Shown: piece by piece, positions 1 to 12,359 of the stretch
Numbering within the stretch: position 1 is the first letter of the stretch
Layout: each line of letters starts with the position of its first letter
DNA from: Nephrocerus scutellatus
Lineage: Eukaryota > Arthropoda > Insecta > Diptera > Pipunculidae
Assembly (NCBI GenBank): GCA_947095585.1
Contig: OX352762.1
Span: 12,813,969 to 12,877,968, forward strand
Length of the DNA: 64,000 bases
Direction: 5' to 3'
The notes under the pieces: generated by a model
What the model was told of the DNA's origin: nothing
The model's database searches: none
Seen by the model: the letters and a program-made list of their open reading frames with translations, nothing else
Translations under genes and position numbers: made by a program

Positions 1-2133
1 ATATAGATATACTAAATAAAGAATCCAAACCAACCCTCATAAATGCGATTCGCGAAGAGGTACTTGACCTCACTCTTTCCAGTCAACTTCGTTGAAAACT
101 GGCAAGTGTCCGACGAAGCTTCGCTATCAGACAATCAACAGATCAGGTTTGACCTTCCTGGCAAACTGACACATGCTTCTTCTAGATATGATCTAAAGTC
201 CACGGACTAGAATCTATATCAGAGAATTGTCCTCACTAAAGTAGATATGCTTGTCACATCTATTAAATCCACAGGGGACTTAGAAGAGACAGCATATCAA
301 CTAAATTATGTGTTGCTCTCTTCCTATCATGACAGCTGTGTCCCTAAAACCAGCTTGTGTAGACGAAAAGTGGAACGACCAGTCAGAAAGAAAGTGAGAC
401 AACTCTTCAACTCTGTTTAACGCACAAAGAGTTGTGACGAATATAGGTTCGCCCTTACAGAGTACAACTCTAAATTAAGACGATCTTAACGTGCCACTAT
501 GTGGATACATTGTAAATGATATTTACCTTTAAACCAAGCAATAGGCCTAGTGAGATTCCTTAATCACACAGACCTATATATATATATATATATAAAATCA
601 TTTGTCCTCAAAACTATGGAGAGACTTCTTAATGTATATATTAGAGGCTGCACTGCACTCAAGTCAGTCTTCGTACAGGAAAGGCAAAAGCACAGTAGGT
701 GACATTCACTATCATTCACTATCTTGTAAATAATATCCAAGGAAGTGGCGCTGTGTGCCTTCCTCGACATTAAAGGCGCTTTCGATAACACTGGCTCCGA
801 CTATATGGCAAGGGCAATCAGTAGCAAGGGGATCGAAGACTCGACCAATCATTAGATAAGGGCCATGGTTGAAAGTCGAGATATTATTTCCTCCTCGGGA
901 TGAGTGCTTTTGTATGTGACTTCAGTTATGGGATGTCCTCAAAGAGGAGTGCTTTCTCCCCTTCTATAGTCACTAGTCATTGACAGTCTTCTAGTCGATC
1001 TTCACAGACAGGCTACATAGCCATTGGGTATGCGGACGGTTTGGAGATTTTTATTAGTGGTAAACACTACACTATCACTAGTGTCGTGCAAGGTGCTTTA
1101 CTACATGTTTTTGTCTCGTGCAACAGAGAAGAACTATCCGTTAGTCCTGGCAAAACCGTTCCAGTGCCTTACACGAAAAGAATACTGGTAGATGGTAGGG
1201 ACATATTATCATCAAAGGCACCACGTCAGAATATTCCAGTGAGGTTTAATATCTCGGTGTCATTCCTAATAAACGGCTAAACTGGAATTCTCATATCCGC
1301 CATCAAAAGCGCTGCTAGAGCCTTGTGGGCCAGTAGACTCCTCTACGGCAGAACTTGGGGTCTAAATCCTAAAATGGTACATTGGATTATGGTTAGACCT
1401 TTTATAACGTACGTGGCCATTGTTTGGTTGCCTAAAGTTCTTTGACGGATAACGGCATATAAGTTTCAAAAGCTACAAAGATCTGCCTGTCTAGGTACAA
1501 CAGGTGCCATGTTCACCTGCCCTATACGACAGCACTAGAAGCTGTTGTAGGACTTTCACCCCTTCTATTCTTCAACAGGAAGACGGCTGCTAGATGCGCA
1601 ATTAAGCTGTAACTAGAATTCGGGTACAAACCGGGTGACTATGTGGGTCATCTGAAAATTCTTGAATCAATTCTTGGAAGAGACATGTTCCCCGACATTA
1701 TGATCAGGGATCACTGTTTCTGTGTTCATAGGACCTGAATCCTACTGTGGTGTCAACTGGGCTGCCGCAGCACTGATAAATTGTTGGGAAAACAAACTTC
1801 GTCTGGGCCACGCGGAAAGCGTCCTGGGGCCTAGGCAATTCAAACAATTAATCAAGGAAATACTTAATTTTAATAGGTATAGCATAAGAAAGCTGGTGAG
1901 TTTTCTAACAGGTTATTGTAGCTTGCGATATCACCTTAACAAAATTGGTGTGGTCTCAGAGGCAGAATGTAGATGAAGAGTCATCCGAGCACATTATTTG
2001 TGAATGCCAAGCTTTATTTTGTTTAAGGAGACGCATCGTTAACACGGAAATATGCTCGACAGCGGAGTTGAGAAATTCTGCCACTAAGAATGTACTATCG
2101 TTCATTAGGGAGGTGGTACGTCTCTTAGAATAA
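1..2133 (+). mobile_element. LINE-A non-LTR retrotransposon, degenerate, 5' end outside window
   Basis: Relic of the pol ORF of an I-superfamily non-LTR retrotransposon read in shifting frames. In order I see the end of an apurinic-type endonuclease (about 1-220, with a 'VSDEASLSDNQQI' stretch), an RT fingers/palm motif 'AFLDIKGAFDN' (about 742-789), 'PQRGVLSPLL', the RT catalytic box at about 1026-1041 reading YADG instead of YADD, the thumb (about 1290-1720), and an RNase H/C-terminal tail 'RKLVSFLTGYCSLRYHL' followed by a CxxC..H..C-like knuckle (1900-2133). Most of the RNase H domain is missing. Stops and frameshifts occur throughout and the second catalytic Asp is lost, so the copy is dead. 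It is closest in this window to the LINE-A pieces at 18741-19740 and 22606-23776. No (CCTAA)n tail is seen after 2133. Confidence 0.85.
580..594. repeat. (TA)n microsatellite
   Basis: A short alternating TA run inside the LINE-A relic. It interrupts the RT N-terminal reading frame. Confidence 0.8.
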
Positions 2134-2699
2134 ACCAATGCTACTTGTTATTTCCCATATTCTGCTGATGGCTGAAGCGTGATACAGCAGGAGATAATTG
2201 CGTCACCATCCGGCGTGGTGGAAATGACGCTACAATATTGGAATTAAGATCTCAACAGGCTACGTGGCATTAGTTGAAATCTATGACGATAAACAGTCAG
2301 TAAGTCGGATTGAGTTTGTAGAGGAGGATCTATGCTCCCATTTGAAGAACCCGCACCTTAAATTCATCAAAATAATTTCACAAAAAAAGTAAACACAATT
2401 CCATTTTCACATACTGACTGAGGCATTTATTTTACATAATATAATATTTTTGGTATGTATATAATAATAATATATAGTTTTGTTGTTGTTGTATTTTTGT
2501 TTGGTTTTTGGTTGTTGTTGGGGTAGTTTTGCTTTTGTAAATTTTTGCAGTGATTTCTATACGCTTAGTATATTTTCTCCCGCTCCCTAACTATATCTCC
2601 CTCTTTGTTCTATAATTTATTTATCTTTTTCTGTTTATTTATCTTTTTCTATTTATCTTTTTCTGTTTTCAATTGAATGTCTCTTATGCGTTAATATAC

Positions 2700-2735
<36 letters not shown>

Positions 2736-3671
2736 ATTTTATTACAATAGTTAAACACATGTACAGGTTTATTTAGTTATTTCTTTTAAAATTTAATAGT
2801 ACAAATAAGAATAACAACAACAACTATCAGTAATAATAATATTAATAATAATAGTTATAATTAATAATAATTGTCTTAGTAAACATTTCATTTCAGAATT
2901 AAATTTCTCCTGTAAGTTTTTGTTGTTTGTTGTCGTTTTTTGTTTTACTTTTTTTCTGTAGGTTTTTTATAGTTATCTTATATCAGTTTCGTTAAATACA
3001 TATATGTATAATAGTTAATTTGCTTAATTACATTTAATTATTCACATATTTGAGTATCTATCTTTCTGTGTTTATCGTTTTATTTATTTCTTCTCATTGG
3101 ATTTTTTTTTTAATAAGTAAATTTAATTTTTCTATCAGCTCGAATTAGTTAAAAATAATTTATGGCTATATCGAACTGTAAGGAAAAAAAAGGTATTTTT
3201 CTGGTGAACTTTTTTTTTAAATCTTGTAAAGACACATAAACAAACCTTATATTTTTTTATTTGGAAATTTAAAAAAAAAATATTTTTTTTTTGTAATAGA
3301 AGCGATAAATTTTGATTCTTTCTTAGTGGTATTTTTTTAATAAAAAATTTATTGGAATTTTTTTTAGAAAATAAATTAGTGCCAACAAATATATAATGAA
3401 CCAACTTAAACTTGAACACCGCGCAAATCGTTGCCGTTTGAATTATAGTTAATTATCATGTTTTTGTTTTAAGCGTTATGCTTTAAATTTTTTTTATTTA
3501 TATTAAAAACATTTCTTTACATCTTTTCCGGACATTATTTTTACACTGCAAAGTAAAACGCATAATCGAGAAATATATTTTTTCTATTTTACTAATATTC
3601 GATGAAAAAAAATTAAAATTAAAATACTTTTTTGTCAAATTTTTCTTTACTGTAATTAAAAAGAAGTATTT
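2134..3671. other. AT-rich spacer without a recognisable gene
   Basis: Very AT-rich sequence with an alternating (TA)n run at about 2704-2732, poly-T and poly-A runs and TAA/TTG-rich patches. The short ORFs here are low-complexity lysine/phenylalanine strings on both strands and look fortuitous. No transposon protein motif or splice-bounded exon is seen. Confidence 0.6.
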
Positions 3672-4445
3672 AAAAAATGACAATGGACAACGAGCAAGCA
3701 ATAATTTGGTTGTTGCGAGTACAAGGTTTGCGCGTAGAAACATCAATAAAGCCACCTGGGTATCTCATGATGGAGCCACTCGCAACCAGATAGACCACAT
3801 GTTGATAGACCGCCGCCACAACTTGAACCAGATGACGGTACGAACGTACCGAGGTGCCAACGTCGACTGTCATATCCGGCTCGAAGGGCCATGAGAAATA
3901 CCCGGGGCAGTGAACTGTATAATTTTGGTTTTGCTAATCAATTATTTGGTATTTTTCTATTTTCTTCAAGAAAATTTAAACTGGGAAATATTAAAAGTTC
4001 TCTGTTTGTTTATTTGAGGAACCAACGCCGCGCACTAATTCAAATAATAAACCAACGCCGCACAATAATTCAAACAATATTATTTTTATTAGATTTCGAA
4101 ATCGATGTTGCTCGCTTAGTGGTTGATTGAAAAGGCAACTTACAAAATAATACAATACGAAACATTACACGATTGTTCAACAATATTACATTTTTCTCTT
4201 TCTTTAAGTCAGACGAGTTGGTACGGTACCACGTAGATTATTGTTTTGCCAAGACTTTGTTGTTGTTGTTGTTGTTTTATTTCTTCATAGCATCAACAAC
4301 CAACAGGGCTGGAACGGTACGACCTTAACAATCTAGTTGGTAGTGTGCTCCGAGCGCGGATTGCATCATCAAGAAAGACAACATCCGCGAATCAACTTCG
4401 AGTCAACACGGCTGCCCTTCGCAACGAAGAGACCCATAACAACTA
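3672..4445 (+). mobile_element. LINE-B (RTE-like) endonuclease fragment with an internal insertion
   Basis: The first part (3672-3893) translates with 'NLVVASTRFARRNINKATW', 'TRNQIDHMLIDRR' and 'YRGANVD', which is the C-terminal half of the apurinic endonuclease of RTE-type elements. These often appear in insect databases as 'craniofacial development protein 2-like'. The continuation of the same protein (about 4306-4445, 'VLRARIASSRKTTSANQLR') follows only after about 410 bases of unrelated AT-rich sequence, so a foreign insert or rearrangement splits the copy. The insert holds a 30-bp tandem repeat (4021-4080) and a (TTG)n run near 4260. The RT part is absent, so this is an inactive fragment. 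Confidence 0.75.
4021..4080. repeat. 30-bp tandem repeat, two copies
   Basis: Two adjacent 30-bp units starting 'accaacgccgc' at 4021 and 4051 with a few mismatches. They lie inside the sequence that interrupts the RTE-like endonuclease. Confidence 0.75.
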
Positions 4446-4479
4446 GGATCAAGCGATATGACTCGCCCTAAATGCAGGG

Positions 4480-4920
4480 AGAGTAAGTCCTGAGGCTGAG
4501 CTGAGGCTGTACAGCTTGCATAGCAACAAAGCAGATCTGACCCAAGCTTGATCCGAAACGCTACAAATGTTTGATCTCTCAAAAAAGATCACTGGACACT
4601 GTCTCATAGGCAGGCATGCAGCAAGACATGGAGTCTTCTCGAATATCTTGTGCATAAGCCGCATGGATGAGCAGGAGGAGGAGATCATCGTCCATCTTCT
4701 CTGTACTTGTCCAGCCCTCTCCCAAAAACGTAAACTCCATTTGGGAGCTTTCTTCTACAACGACACTAATGAACTTATCAACATTGACATTGATGGTGTC
4801 CTACGCTTCATACGAAGCTCTAATTGGTTCATCGAGTAGGTAAAATGTAGTTTTCCTGATCCATGTGGTATCACACAATCTAAGTATATCGGTTTCACTG
4901 ACAGCCACCTTAACCTAACA
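4480..4920 (+). mobile_element. LINE-A C-terminal fragment with 3' end
   Basis: Translation of about 4500-4839 gives 'KKITGHCLIGRHAARHGVF' followed by a Cys/His knuckle ('CISRMDEQEEEIIVHLLCTC') and 'GVLRFIRSSNWF'. This is the end of the LINE-A pol protein. The 3' untranslated piece ends at about 4920 in 'cttaacctaaca', matching the CCTAA-type ends of the copies near 23863 and 32640. The EN, RT and RNase H parts are missing, so this is a 5'-truncated copy. Confidence 0.8.
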
Positions 4921-4924
4921 GGTC

Positions 4925-5200
4925 GATCGGTCTGACATTCTGTCATGGAATTGTGTGAGCCTTTAGGTATTGAAATCTTTTTCGGATATATAGTGAAAAG
5001 GATATAGTATATAGAAAGTATGTGTTCTGGCGTTTCTTTTGCCTCGTTGCAGAAGCGGCAGCGGTCCGTTTGAGATTTCCCTTTTTTCATTAAGTGGTCA
5101 TGGAATGGGCAAGAGATCTGAGTGGATGGCTGTTCGACTTAGTTTCCTTATCTTCATCTTTTGTGGTTTATGGCACTGCCATCCTACGATTGTGATAGGA
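4925..5200 (-). mobile_element. LINE C-terminal knuckle fragment, minus strand
   Basis: The minus strand encodes 'FHDHLMKKGKSQTDRCRFC' and 'NEAKETPEHIL', the conserved C-terminal zinc-knuckle region of I/R1-type LINE pol proteins (CxxC...H). It sits tail-to-tail with the plus-strand LINE-A end at 4920. The final Cys of the knuckle is not preserved. It is a short inactive relic of a LINE-A relative. Confidence 0.6.
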
Positions 5201-5229
5201 TATTGGAAGTTTTAACTATTTTTAAATAA

Positions 5230-5495
5230 ATGGGGGCGCCATGGCTCAGTGGATAAGAGCATGGACTTCTGAGCAGGGGGTTCGTGGTTCGAATCCCAGT
5301 AACACCAAAAGTATTTTTCACGGTGTCCCACCTCTCGCGAATGGGTGACAAACGTTCCGAGAGTAATAACTTGTCACGGAATGCTTCTCAATTCGCCGTT
5401 CGGATTGTCCCCTCCATTTGTGTGCAAGAATATACATGTTCAACACGAATGGTAGCAAGGCCTTGGACCGCAATGTTCTGTCGCACCGAATATTA
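5230..5495 (+). mobile_element. tRNA-derived SINE, copy 1
   Basis: Begins with a tRNA-like head: box A TGGCTCAGTGG at 5242-5252 and box B GGTTCGAATCC at 5286-5296, the internal RNA polymerase III promoter. The D-arm GCTC...GAGC can pair; the anticodon and T stems are imperfect, so it is not a working tRNA. A tRNA-unrelated body with 'cacctctcgcgaatgggtga' follows, then a tail ending in 'ccgaatattatt'. The 10-bp direct repeat ttttaaataa at 5220-5229 and 5496-5505 fits a target-site duplication. SINEs have no coding capacity and rely on a LINE for reverse transcription. Related copies are at 26475, 36632 and 19805. Confidence 0.85.
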
Positions 5496-5505
5496 TTTTA
5501 AATAA

Positions 5506-7964
5506 TAACAAAAAATAGATAAGAAAATAAAAAACGCTGATTCTAATAAGAAACTTTTTTAGGTTATTTATATAAAAACTAATATTGATCGTAAGCTTTT
5601 TTTTTAATAACCATAACTTCAACTAGCTAGCTAGTTTAAATAAATATAACCAAGAATCGTCAAGATCTTCTGCGAAAGTTTGGCATAACTATTTTTAACA
5701 CAGCGTTTTTCCTTTTTCACCTTTTGATTTACTGAATTTTTTTTAATTAATTTTTTTTTAATTATTTTTTTTTAATTAATTTTTTTTAATTATTTTTTTT
5801 AATTAATTTTTTTTTAAATAATTATTTTTTATTTAAAATTATATACCTCATATTCCTAATAATTAGAAATTCACAAATAAAACTCTGCTTATTAGTGTGT
5901 TGTCTTTTCAAAGCCAACGATTTTTAAAAACAAAATAAAATACTTTTTAAATATTTACAAGAGAAAAAAATGTACATGGATTATCGATAATTGTTAAAGT
6001 GTTGTTAAGCAAAAGATACTTTTTAAGAAAAGAAAAAAAAACATTTCCTGATTGCATTTCTATAGTTTATTGTTTACTGTTAAGAATTGTACAAATTCTG
6101 TATATTTATAAATAGTTATATATATATATATATACAAATGCAATTACTTTTATGTACACTTACACGAAAGGGAAGCATCAATAGATAATTAATTATAGAA
6201 TAATTATCACACTATATCAAAAAAAAAAAGCAAAATTTACAAATCGAAGTCATTACAAATATTATTAATACAATTAATGCCAATATTTTAGAATGTTGCC
6301 ATATTTAAATTTTTGTGAATTATTGCGAAGGTTTTGATTTATACCGAAATTCGTGATTGAAAAATTTCTAACAAATCTGACTTCACACACTTTTTTTATT
6401 GTTATTGGAATTTTGTTTTTGTCAAAGTCTCATGTTTAATAACAACATCAAATATTGGCAGAAAATCTCTCCGTTGAAATATAGAAAATTTTGTTTAATT
6501 GCCACTGGAAAAGCTTCTATTAGTGATGGGTAAAAAAATTTACTTGTAAATAAATATAGAGACAGTATTGTATGGAAAACAAATTTTGTTTTTGTAACAT
6601 TTACATTAAGATTATCAATAATTTTTTAATTTAATTTTGAATTTTTTGAGTAAACCCTAACACCAATTACACAATACAACAATTTTCTTATTATAAATAG
6701 GTAGGTAGCTTTTATTTATTCTTAAAATATAAAATATTCGTATAAATTGTGCAAATTTAAGTGCAAAAAGGTGCAATAATCACAACATTCAATAGATTTA
6801 GTGCTAAATATCATATAAAGAATGTATATATTATAAATTGGGCACATTTATGTTTCAGCATAAATGCTGAACTATTTCATTAGTTGTTCGCCTACTTTTT
6901 TAATATATTTTCTAACATACAGCAACGGCGACAAAAAGCGTTTTTTATCCTCGGCGAGAGAACATTTAATGTCTTTTGAATTGAATTGAATAGAAAATTT
7001 GTTTGTATCATTCTTTTAGTGAGAAAATAAAAATTTTGTATATACGAAAATTTTAAACGGAATCCAGTTATCAGATATATTTTAAATACATAGGACGGAT
7101 CTGGTTCTTGGATTTCTTGAAAGAGTTTTTTGTTTCTGCTTCTTCCTATTGGTAAGGAAGGCTCAAATAATCAATAACTTAGTAACAATATAAATCCATT
7201 AAGCATTCTCATTTGTAGCTGTTTAGTTAGAATGGCGTTTAAATGTAAAAACTTTTGCGTTGTTACATATCGTAACATTTTTTTTCGTTAAGGTACATGT
7301 GACTACTATAATCTAAAAAGAAAATCCCTTTGTGTTTTGGTAGAATTTAAGAATGATATTTGAACCCTTATCCTGTTTGTGTATTCTGTAATTGGAAATA
7401 TACAGCACCAATTATTGTTCTAATTTTAAAATTAAATTCATTGTAATTTGCTTCAAAATAAGATCATTCTTAACTCATAATGAACCGATCATATTCAATA
7501 TTCAGTCGTCAAATATGACTTTCAATTTTTGAAACTGTTGTATCATTCTTTTGGTGAGAAAATAAAAATTTTGTATATACGAAAATTTTAAACCATCTAA
7601 TTAATACGCCATTAGCAATATTGAGCATAAAACCAAGGGTCAAGTGTTGGTAATATTTATAAATCTTAAAACTGACATAAAGAATTTGCTTCCTTCATAG
7701 TACAAACAATATCATTGAGCAGATAATTCCATATAGGAAATGCTGGTCCACTTAGATCTAACACCATGGCAGATAATCAGTGATCAGTATTTTTAAGTTC
7801 ATGGATGGCTCAACAATTATTGAAAATCTATTAGTCAACCTGACATTCCATAAGTCATACTCGTAGAAGTTTCCAAAAAAGAATGTAACATACGACAGGC
7901 ATGCCAGGTGCAGCCGATTCAAAAATATGTGCATTTTTCGATTGCTTTTTATCATTCGGTACAA
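5506..7964. other. AT-rich spacer
   Basis: Extremely AT-rich sequence with homopolymer T/A blocks at 5730-5830, a (TA)n run near 6117-6135 and no recognisable gene. The one structured item is a 55-bp direct repeat (7004-7058 and 7539-7593). ORFs are short and low-complexity. Confidence 0.6.
7004..7593. repeat. 55-bp direct repeat pair flanking about 480 bp
   Basis: The segment beginning tgtatcattcttttagtgag (7004-7058) recurs at 7539-7593 with a single mismatch. The flanking and intervening sequences are unrelated to each other. It could be the remains of a terminal direct repeat of a small element or a dispersed duplication. Confidence 0.8.
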
Positions 7965-8030
7965 AATGTGCCAGGGAGGCCAGGACCAGACCCCGGTTGT
8001 AGAGCCAAATATGATGACGACAAGAGATGC
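7965..8030 (+). mobile_element. LINE-B (RTE-like) 3' terminus fragment
   Basis: 'gaggccaggaccagaccccgg' followed by 'agccaaatatgatgacgac' matches the 3' end of the longer RTE-like copy at 34350-34405 almost base for base. The short ATG-rich tail is typical of RTE ends. No coding part precedes it. Confidence 0.75.
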
Positions 8031-8649
8031 TTTTACTAATTTTTTGCGGCTATAGTTCTTCGATATTGGTCAGCTATCAGCCAGTTAGGAGGAATAACAT
8101 GTAGTATTTATGCACTTGACGTTTCTATTCTGATTGGGTGAAGTCCAATCAAACATCCACATGGTGCCCGCCGATAATTTTTCCCAAGATAACGCTATGA
8201 CTTTGCATGATCGGACTAGTCAAAGTACCTTGAAAGTAAAGTTGGTGCAAGTCTAATAACTCGCCCTCAGAAGCGACGAACCCAACCATAATAATGAAAC
8301 CGCTTTAAGTTTTTTCTGATGGAATTTATAAAGCTCGAGGTTTTCAGTAACCCTCTCCAAGCATAAAGCTGCCATAGTAGATTTTCAGTGCGGTGGACAA
8401 TGGCGCCTTACAAAAATCAGAACATAACGTGTAATACAGGTGTCTTGTTAGATATCATGTGCTCGGGGATGGAAACACAAATAACCATGGACCACGAATC
8501 CTAGAGGTGTTCACAAGTAAAGGGTTTTTTTTTTATAAATAGCGACGCATTTTTTCTTCTTAATAAAATGACTTGTGTTTTGTGCTGATTTCATATGAAA
8601 GTACAATAGATACCATTCAACGGCATTCAAAACTCCTTCATGGAAACGA
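8031..8649. other. Unassigned sequence
   Basis: Moderately AT-rich with no recognisable domain in either strand. Base composition is more even than the flanking spacer, so it may be an old TE, but I cannot assign one. Confidence 0.4.
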
Positions 8650-9650
8650 TTGCGCGAGTGAATGCGTTTATTGCTTATAAGAAATTCGTCGTTTCGAGTA
8701 CAAGGTTTGCATGGAAGAATGTCCACAAAGCCTAGATTTTAAGTCAAATCTATGTTGATAAATACTGAAACGTTGCCCACAAAAGGACCTGGAACTAGAG
8801 AACGGATTTCTGAAGACCATTACAGGTATTATAGAGCCACTCGCAATCAAATAGACTACGTGTTGATACTCTGTCTCCACAAGCCGAACCTAATTGTGGT
8901 AGGAACGTTGCGAGGTGCCAACGTCGATGCGGACCACTATCTTTTTGGTATAGTGTTGCGAGGGCAGATTGCATCACCAAAAAAGCCTGCGACCCCGAAT
9001 GGCATTTGAATTGCCATGGCTGCCAGAAAAAACTTCGGTCCGACGATAGGATTGGACCTTAATGCAGCAGGAGTAATGGTGCTAAACGTAAGAGAGAAAG
9101 ATATGCCCCTTAAAAAAACTGGCAAAAATTCTGCAACTCAATCTTAGGCAGTAGTCAGATAGGTAGAATAGATAGGAATGACTGGGTCGATGAATTTAAT
9201 AGCTGAATGTAAGAATATTGCGCATCGAAACAATTTAAAATAACAAAACGCGGGCACGCGAATAAGAGTACAAAAAGCTCAAAATATATGAGGCAAATAG
9301 ATCACCAGCGAAAACACAAAAAGATCACTAACGGTTAATAAAGTGGGGACCGCACCACTGCAAAGAAAAAGGGGGTAATCTGATCACCGATCTCAAAGGC
9401 ATTTTCATGTGTGGCTAAATGGCCAGTTATCTGGGCAAAAGGAAGATCCACCAATGACCAATGACCAATGACCACACTATGGTCATGCCACAAAGTGTAG
9501 AAAAATTCAAAAGAGCTATAAATCTGCTCAATAACAATAAGGCCTTGCGATTAGATGGCTCGCAGTACACCAACCAATTAATGAACTAATAGTGCAAGTG
9601 AGCTGTATGGAAGGAAGAAACAATGACAAAAGACTGGTGATTCAACATTG
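8650..9650 (+). mobile_element. LINE-B (RTE-like) EN-RT fragment, degenerate
   Basis: Pieces in order: 'FVVSSTRFAWKNVHKA' (about 8680-8735), a stretch of about 100 bases that does not fit the family, then 'ATRNQIDYVL', 'LRGANVDADHYLFGIVLRGQ' (to about 8975), the EN-RT linker (about 9175-9330, 'NDWVDEFNS'), and the RT N-terminus (about 9390-9645, with 'RAINLLNNNKALRLDG' and 'TKDW'). There are many stops and small deletions, and the RT palm is absent. A 7-bp repeat (accaatg, three copies) lies near 9452-9473. Confidence 0.7.
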
Positions 9651-12359
9651 ATTCTCAGTTGTAATAGTTAAGCGTAAAATCAATCAAAGAAGTGATCGTT
9701 TTTGCGTTCACAAAATATGACTGACTGTCTCTAGTTTTCGGCAGAGGTGCTTAAAGAGAATCTCAACTAATTTTAAAGTTTTTGTTTTAAAAATAACTTT
9801 AGCTGGTTATTTTGTGCGACAATGGATTCTAAACGATTTTTTCTGCTTCATCATCAGTGTTACCGATATAAATGTCTAGTTTTTCTTATTATTATATCTG
9901 AGACAGTAACTTGAAGTGTACATACAAGGAAGCATATTTACACGATGTTATTCGTGAAATTCTCGATAGACCTGAAAATCCTTCATTCATTATCCTTATC
10001 CAATATCCAATAATAAATAAAAATGTTAGCCACTTGTACTTAATTCTGTTCTATCTGTGCATGAATTTATATGTGGCTCGAGGGACCACTTCAACTACAT
10101 GTACATGTGCTTTATAGCTTTAAATAATTAGAGTAATTGAATAACTTTTAACTGATTATATTGTATGTATAACGGTGCATTATATTTATGAAAAATGATT
10201 TATTTATGTCCTGAGGGACAGTCTTATCCTTTACAACATTTACCTTTACATAAACGTGCCAACGATGGATTTACTTGTAATTTGCCAACACGAAAAGTAA
10301 TCCATTTACATGTTAATTACTTTTTGGGATAATTATTAACAGGATAAGGCATTCTATCCTACACAAATAAAGGAAAACAATAAGAATTCTTGTTTCTTTT
10401 TCGTTTTTACATTTTAAAGTGGGTGCCTTGATTTTTCTTTTGTGGCTTTTTAAATAAGTGTGTGTGTGTGTGTGTAAATCTATAAGCTAATTGTACATAC
10501 ACAAATATATAGATTTATTTATTTCGTATTTAAAGTTAACGGTAATTATCATAATAAATTGACACACATTCATGTAATGCGATAAAAGTGCTCAAAAAGT
10601 GCTAAAAAATGTGCAAAAATATTTTTGCGGTAATTTTTTTTTTTAGGTATTAAGTGCAATGGTCAATATCACAAATTGTGCAGTGCAGTAACTTGGTTGG
10701 AACTTTAATTTTTTTGTTTTTTTTTTTTGCTAACAATATTTATTATAACCAAATGGAAATAATTCAATTTTGCGTCATTTTCAGATTTATATCTTTTCAT
10801 AAATAGAACGTAAATTTAAATTTTGTTTTCATTATTTTATTTATTAAGAATAAAATAATATAATTTTACAAAATAGTAATTTCTCGATATTACTTTTTCA
10901 AATTTTATTTAATAAATTAATTAAATTTATAAAGAAGATGAAACATTGAAGTTTTCAAAAAAAATATATATATATTACAATATACATTAATTGACAAATG
11001 AATTGCTTTTCCGATTGAATTTTTTTTTTTGATATAATTTGAAAATTTGATTGATTTCGTTTTTTGCCAATTAACTGTTAAATTGTTAAATAGCAATCCT
11101 TAGTTTAGTAGGAATCTTTTTAGAAAAAGAAATATCATTGTGCATTTATATGGTGCTTTTTACTTTTATGTAATAAATAAGTGCAAATTGGTGATTTTTT
11201 GTTTGTAAGTTTTTGGATTTTAATTTTCTTAAAGTCAAACAACAACTATATTGTTAGTGATTTTAGAATTTTGCCCCAAATTTAACATTTATTATTTTCT
11301 TTTTATCTCTCTATATATATAATAATATTTAATAATTTTTTAAAATGTTATTTTGTTAGAAAAAATAAAGGTAAACTAAATAAGAAAGTTTGCTAAGCGC
11401 TGACACTTAACTTTATCTAACATGTATCTGTATCTGAATCTGTAATTGTTTGGATTATTTATTTCTATTATGGTTGAATCGGTTTTATCTGATTACATAA
11501 TGCCTCTATATATAAAATTGCATTCTTGTGTGCTTTGTCATAACAGTGAAGATAATGTGATAAAGAGTAATATTCTACGTGTGTTTGTATGCGTGTAATA
11601 GGGTTTATCTACTTCTAGTTATGTGTATTTGGTGGTTTAAGTTTCGTTCAAAAAATTTATTGGTATTTTTTTGTTCTAATTATTGGTGTAGTAAATTTGG
11701 TGAAAATTATTAAGATAGAAAAAATAAAGATTTGTTCTTGAACAAAAAATAAAGGTAGGCAGATGAAAATTTAATGCTCAGAAAATAATAAACGTAATAA
11801 GAAGTAGGAAATTTTTAACAGTTGTTATTATAGCGCCATACTAATGAAAATTTTCAGTGTAGACATTAAAAGTTAATCTCACCATTTTCCATATGATACC
11901 TTCTTAAATCCTTCCTATAGTATTCATAAGTCCAATGCGTTTAATGTTTAAAAATAGTAGACATTTGGCAATATAAAGATTTATTTATCAACTTTAGGTT
12001 CAAATTTTTGCTTGGCAGTGCGGAATAAATTCCAAACATCAATATAGTTGTGAATGTCAAAGTGATATTTCTACCTTTGGACTATTTCCAAAGCAAAGAC
12101 ACACTTCTTATAGAAAACTCAAAGAAATCCAATACCATATAACCAACAAACGGAACTTCCAAACGCATCGTCTAGAGAGAATACCAAACAAGGTATCGGT
12201 TAATGACAAGAAATATTCGTAGACTTGTAAATATTAACAGTAAAGTGTCTTGCAAGAAAAAGTGTCAATATACCTTAAGGAGTCAAACCTCCAGATGAGA
12301 CGATGGTTTATCACCAGATATTCTTCACACAATGGGTAAAAGTAGCTAGGAAAAACTAT
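9651..12359. other. AT-rich spacer
   Basis: Long AT-rich region without recognisable coding sequence. It holds a (GT)n run at about 10459-10476, poly-T tracts, a TA run near 10966-10975 and TA-rich patches near 11310. The 68-residue plus-strand ORF at 9911-10117 has no recognised motif. Confidence 0.6.

Noticed and set aside
5231..5304. A functional tRNA gene on the plus strand
   Set aside because: Box A and box B are present, but anticodon and T stems do not pair properly and the same head recurs at 26700 and 36840 attached to a common body with target duplications, so it is a SINE head.
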